Shown here one piece after another: positions 5,566 through 7,219 of a stretch of DNA of 7,219 nt. The stretch covers positions 1-7,219 of the forward strand of contig CAZIPC010000016.1 in NCBI GenBank assembly GCA_964541155.1, read 5' to 3'. Origin of the DNA: UBA4416 sp964541155. GTDB taxonomy: Bacteria; Bacteroidota; Bacteroidia; B-17B0; Aurantibacillaceae. Position 1 is the stretch's first letter, and each line of letters begins with the position of its first letter. Under the pieces are notes generated by a model. The model was given only the letters and a program-made list of their open reading frames with translations. It was not told the origin of the DNA and did no database searches. A program made the position numbers and the translations under genes.

Positions 5566-5628
5566 GCGCAGCCGTAAACCACGAAAAAACGCCCTTATTA
5601 TTGCTTTAAAGCAACATCATACAAAATT
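5566..5628 (+). repeat. Cassette-boundary repeat, truncated copy C
   Basis: It begins GCGCAGCCGTAAACCACG, continues through AAAAAACGCCCT and the 14-bp palindrome TTGCTTTAAAGCAA, and loses similarity after about ACAAAATT. The rest of the repeat, including the promoter-like block and Rhs core codons, is missing, so the array ends here or its next cassette was deleted. Confidence 0.75.
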
Positions 5629-5681
5629 GCTTAAATAAATAAAGAAGCAAGTAAAATGAGAGCCAATTAAAACTATAAATC

Positions 5682-5719
5682 AGTAGCACTACTTAATTTT
5701 TTATCTAAGTAGTGGTACT
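5682..5719. repeat. Imperfect inverted repeat with T-rich loop
   Basis: AGTAGCACTACTTA (5682-5695) and TAAGTAGTGGTACT (5706-5719) are inverted copies with one mismatch around a ten-base T-rich loop. ACTTAATTTT also occurs directly repeated at 5691 and 5717. It could be a terminator-like hairpin or a protein-binding site. Confidence 0.55.
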
Positions 5720-6015
5720 TAATTTTAAATAAGATTTTTCACAAAGATTTAAATTTTAAATCACTCAAATACCCCTATATCATTGATAAATTGGATTATT
5801 TTAAAAATTAGTACAATTTATTTCTTTAAATAATTTGTATGTCATTTTATGAATACAATGAGAATGATAATTTTTGAAATTTATATTTACAAAAAATATA
5901 ATACAGTGCTATAAATAATTATTAAAAATATCTGAATCTAAAAAATGATTGGATTTAGTAAAAGTAATATTAGCCAATTTATGGCGGTTATCTTCTAAGT
6001 ATAGGGATGATACTC

Positions 6016-6055
6016 GCCGTTATATGATGGGTGTATACAAGTTACAAGCAATTTT
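6016..6055. repeat. Left flank inverted-repeat segment of the FRG gene
   Basis: GCCGTTATATG (6016-6026) and GTTACAAGCAATTTT (6041-6055) correspond, inverted, to bases 7155-7178 after the gene. They match with one missing base in the first part and two mismatches in 15 in the second. The 14 bases between the two parts are absent on the right side. Confidence 0.5.
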
Positions 6056-6057
6056 AA

Positions 6058-7152
6058 ATGAGACGCATTCAAACAGAATTAACAGATGAATTATTGAAAT
6101 ATTTTGGTGACACGACCAAGGTTGGTTCGACTGACCCATTTCCTGTAGAGTCATTCAGAGAACTTGTTGAACACACTGCGAAATTGGCTTTTAAAAACAA
6201 AGATCACCTTATTTTTTACCGGGGACAATCAAGCGACTACAAAAACAAAGCAGGAAACTCTTCATTTTATCCTAGCATTTATCGTGGCGACTATTTACCA
6301 ATTCGTGAACTAACAAATCGGTTTGACATTTTAGAAGGTGCAAGTAAGGCTTTAGTTGACCTCTTTGAAAGAGAAAAAATTGAAGGTTACAAAGAACTAA
6401 AAAGAAGAAAAGCTGTTCAATGGAGTGTATTGCAACATTATGAAGTTTGCCACACCCCATATCTTGACTTCACACATTCATTGAGAGTTGCCTGTTCATT
6501 TGCGACAATGGACAACACAGAAGACTTTGCATATATTTTCGTTTTTGGACTGCCCTACTTGACAAACAGAATTACAATTAATTCAGAACACGACTTAATA
6601 AACATTCGACTTTTAAGTATTTGCCCACCGACAGCGTTGCGTCCATATTTTCAAGAAGGTTATTTAGCAGGGACGGACGACATTACATCAAATTATGATG
6701 CTAAAACGGAACTTGACTTTAATAACCGACTTCTTGCAAAATTTAAGATACCAAACAACAAGACTTTTTGGGGAAAAGGGTTTGACCAAATTCCAAAAAA
6801 ATCATTGTATCCTGACAACGACCCAATATTTGATTTATGCCAACAAATTAAAGAAATAGTGAACAAAGAACTAAGAACAGGCGACTTTGGAGAATTCCTA
6901 AAATCGTGGGCAGAGCTTGAAGAAAAACTTGTGACAATAGCTCGCAAACAAACAGACAGATTTTTAAGTGTTCGTGAAGCAATAAGAATATTGTTTGAAA
7001 GCGGTTATCTTGACAAAGAACAATCATATCAAATTGACAGGTTGAGAATATTTAGAAACACATTGGTTCACACACCTAAAAAAGTAACGACAGGACAAAT
7101 TCAAGACTATTTATATACGCTTGAAGACATACTAAAACCACTGAAGATATGA
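6058..7152 (+). CDS. FRG-domain protein with C-terminal HEPN-type RX4H motif, putative defence protein
   Basis: The frame encodes 364 residues from ATG 6058. The FRG domain (about 45-165) shows its naming motif as FYRGQ (53-57) and the second signature WSVLQHYEVCHTPYLDFT (122-139), followed by RVACSFAT. The biochemical role of FRG is not established as far as I know. The last ~100 residues are helical and end LRIFRNTLVHTP, where Arg333 and His338 form an RX4H motif with Asn after the Arg, the pattern of HEPN ribonuclease domains. If so, the protein could be an RNA-cleaving toxin or abortive-infection effector with FRG as sensor or modifier. That is inference. No antitoxin-like partner lies beside it in this window. 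Codon choice (many GAC, ACA, CCG) differs from the Rhs cassettes, and inverted repeats flank it, suggesting separate acquisition. Confidence 0.8.
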   Translation: MRRIQTELTDELLKYFGDTTKVGSTDPFPVESFRELVEHTAKLAFKNKDHLIFYRGQSSDYKNKAGNSSFYPSIYRGDYLPIRELTNRFDILEGASKALVDLFEREKIEGYKELKRRKAVQWSVLQHYEVCHTPYLDFTHSLRVACSFATMDNTEDFAYIFVFGLPYLTNRITINSEHDLINIRLLSICPPTALRPYFQEGYLAGTDDITSNYDAKTELDFNNRLLAKFKIPNNKTFWGKGFDQIPKKSLYPDNDPIFDLCQQIKEIVNKELRTGDFGEFLKSWAELEEKLVTIARKQTDRFLSVREAIRILFESGYLDKEQSYQIDRLRIFRNTLVHTPKKVTTGQIQDYLYTLEDILKPLKI

Positions 7153-7154
7153 TA

Positions 7155-7178
7155 AAAACTGTTTGTAACATATAAGGC
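7155..7178. repeat. Right flank inverted-repeat segment of the FRG gene
   Basis: AAAACTGTTTGTAAC overlaps CATATAAGGC by one base. The reverse complement reads GCCTTATATG then TTACAAACAGTTTT, matching the left flank at 6016-6055 apart from a 14-base gap and a few differences. It starts 2 bases after the stop codon. Confidence 0.5.
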
Positions 7179-7217
7179 TTAAACGCGCGGCTTTTTTAGC
7201 CGCAGCGATTTAAGCCT
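7175..7217 (+). terminator. Long imperfect hairpin after the FRG gene, probable terminator
   Basis: AGGCTTAAA (7175-7183) pairs with TTTAAGCCT (7209-7217). Inside, CGC and GCGGC pair with GCCGC and GCG, leaving two unpaired A's (7204 and 7208) on the right arm and a T-rich loop. The structure is strong. No T-run follows within the window, which ends 2 bases later, so the terminator role is likely but not certain. Confidence 0.6.
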
Positions 7218-7219
7218 GT

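Larger units (their letters stand above)
5629..6057. other. A/T-rich intergenic region without recognisable genes
   Basis: This gap separates the Rhs array from the FRG-domain gene. I find no convincing coding frame and no exact TAnnTTTG box; near matches with wrong spacing occur around 5828-5838. It holds the inverted repeat at 5682-5719 and, at its right end, the left flank repeat of the FRG gene. The composition changes from very A/T-rich to more mixed near 5980, which may be the edge of an inserted segment. Confidence 0.6.

Noticed and set aside
1483..5628. CRISPR array
   Set aside because: The repeats are hundreds of bases long, spaced about 2 kb apart and run into coding sequence; this is not CRISPR architecture.
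6272..6947. Two minus-strand open frames (6272-6460 and 6693-6947)
   Set aside because: Both are inside the FRG gene, whose domain motifs fix the coding strand.
7175..7217. Integron attC site
   Set aside because: The long hairpin has unpaired A's on one arm, as attC sites do, but the outer boxes do not fit RYYYAAC/GTTRRRY and no integrase is in view.

Overview
The window reads as part of a Bacteroidota genome, most likely Flavobacteriia. The DNA is A/T-rich, starts are preceded by A-rich tracts without Shine-Dalgarno motifs, two candidate promoters match the Bacteroidota -7 box TAnnTTTG, and the Rhs cores carry the 'MPGRNY...YRYG.NGKE' wording typical of that phylum. No taxonomic marker gene is present, so this is an inference.

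Positions 1-5640 are a tandem array of Rhs toxin tips with candidate immunity genes. The window opens inside an rhs gene whose C-terminus is a GH24 (T4-lysozyme-like) muramidase (1-864), followed by an exported candidate immunity protein (872-1411) and a strong hairpin terminator. Two orphan cassettes follow, each starting with the same ~310-325 bp repeat. This repeat runs from a non-coding spacer into the first ~25 codons of a truncated Rhs core. Cassette 2 encodes an L,D-transpeptidase-like tip resembling DUF2778/Tlde1 (1716-2675), a three-helix membrane protein (2686-3003) and an unrecognised soluble protein (3065-3409). Cassette 3 encodes an unrecognised tip with a hydrophobic segment (3759-4673), a two-helix membrane protein (4685-4879) and an exported protein (4915-5322). 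A third, truncated copy of the spacer repeat (5566-5628) closes the array. The three copies start 2027 and 2056 bp apart.

The two recognisable toxins attack peptidoglycan in different ways, one on glycan strands and one on peptide stems. At least one predicted immunity partner in each of the three cassettes is exported or in the membrane. I infer a reservoir of envelope-directed effectors that could be swapped onto an expressed rhs gene by recombination in the shared core and spacer.

Positions 5629-6057 are an A/T-rich gap with an imperfect inverted repeat. Positions 6058-7152 encode a FRG-domain protein with a C-terminal HEPN-type RNTLVH motif, a plausible anti-phage or toxin gene. It is less A/T-rich than the array and is bracketed by imperfect inverted repeats, so it looks like a separately acquired unit. 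A long imperfect hairpin lies at the right edge.
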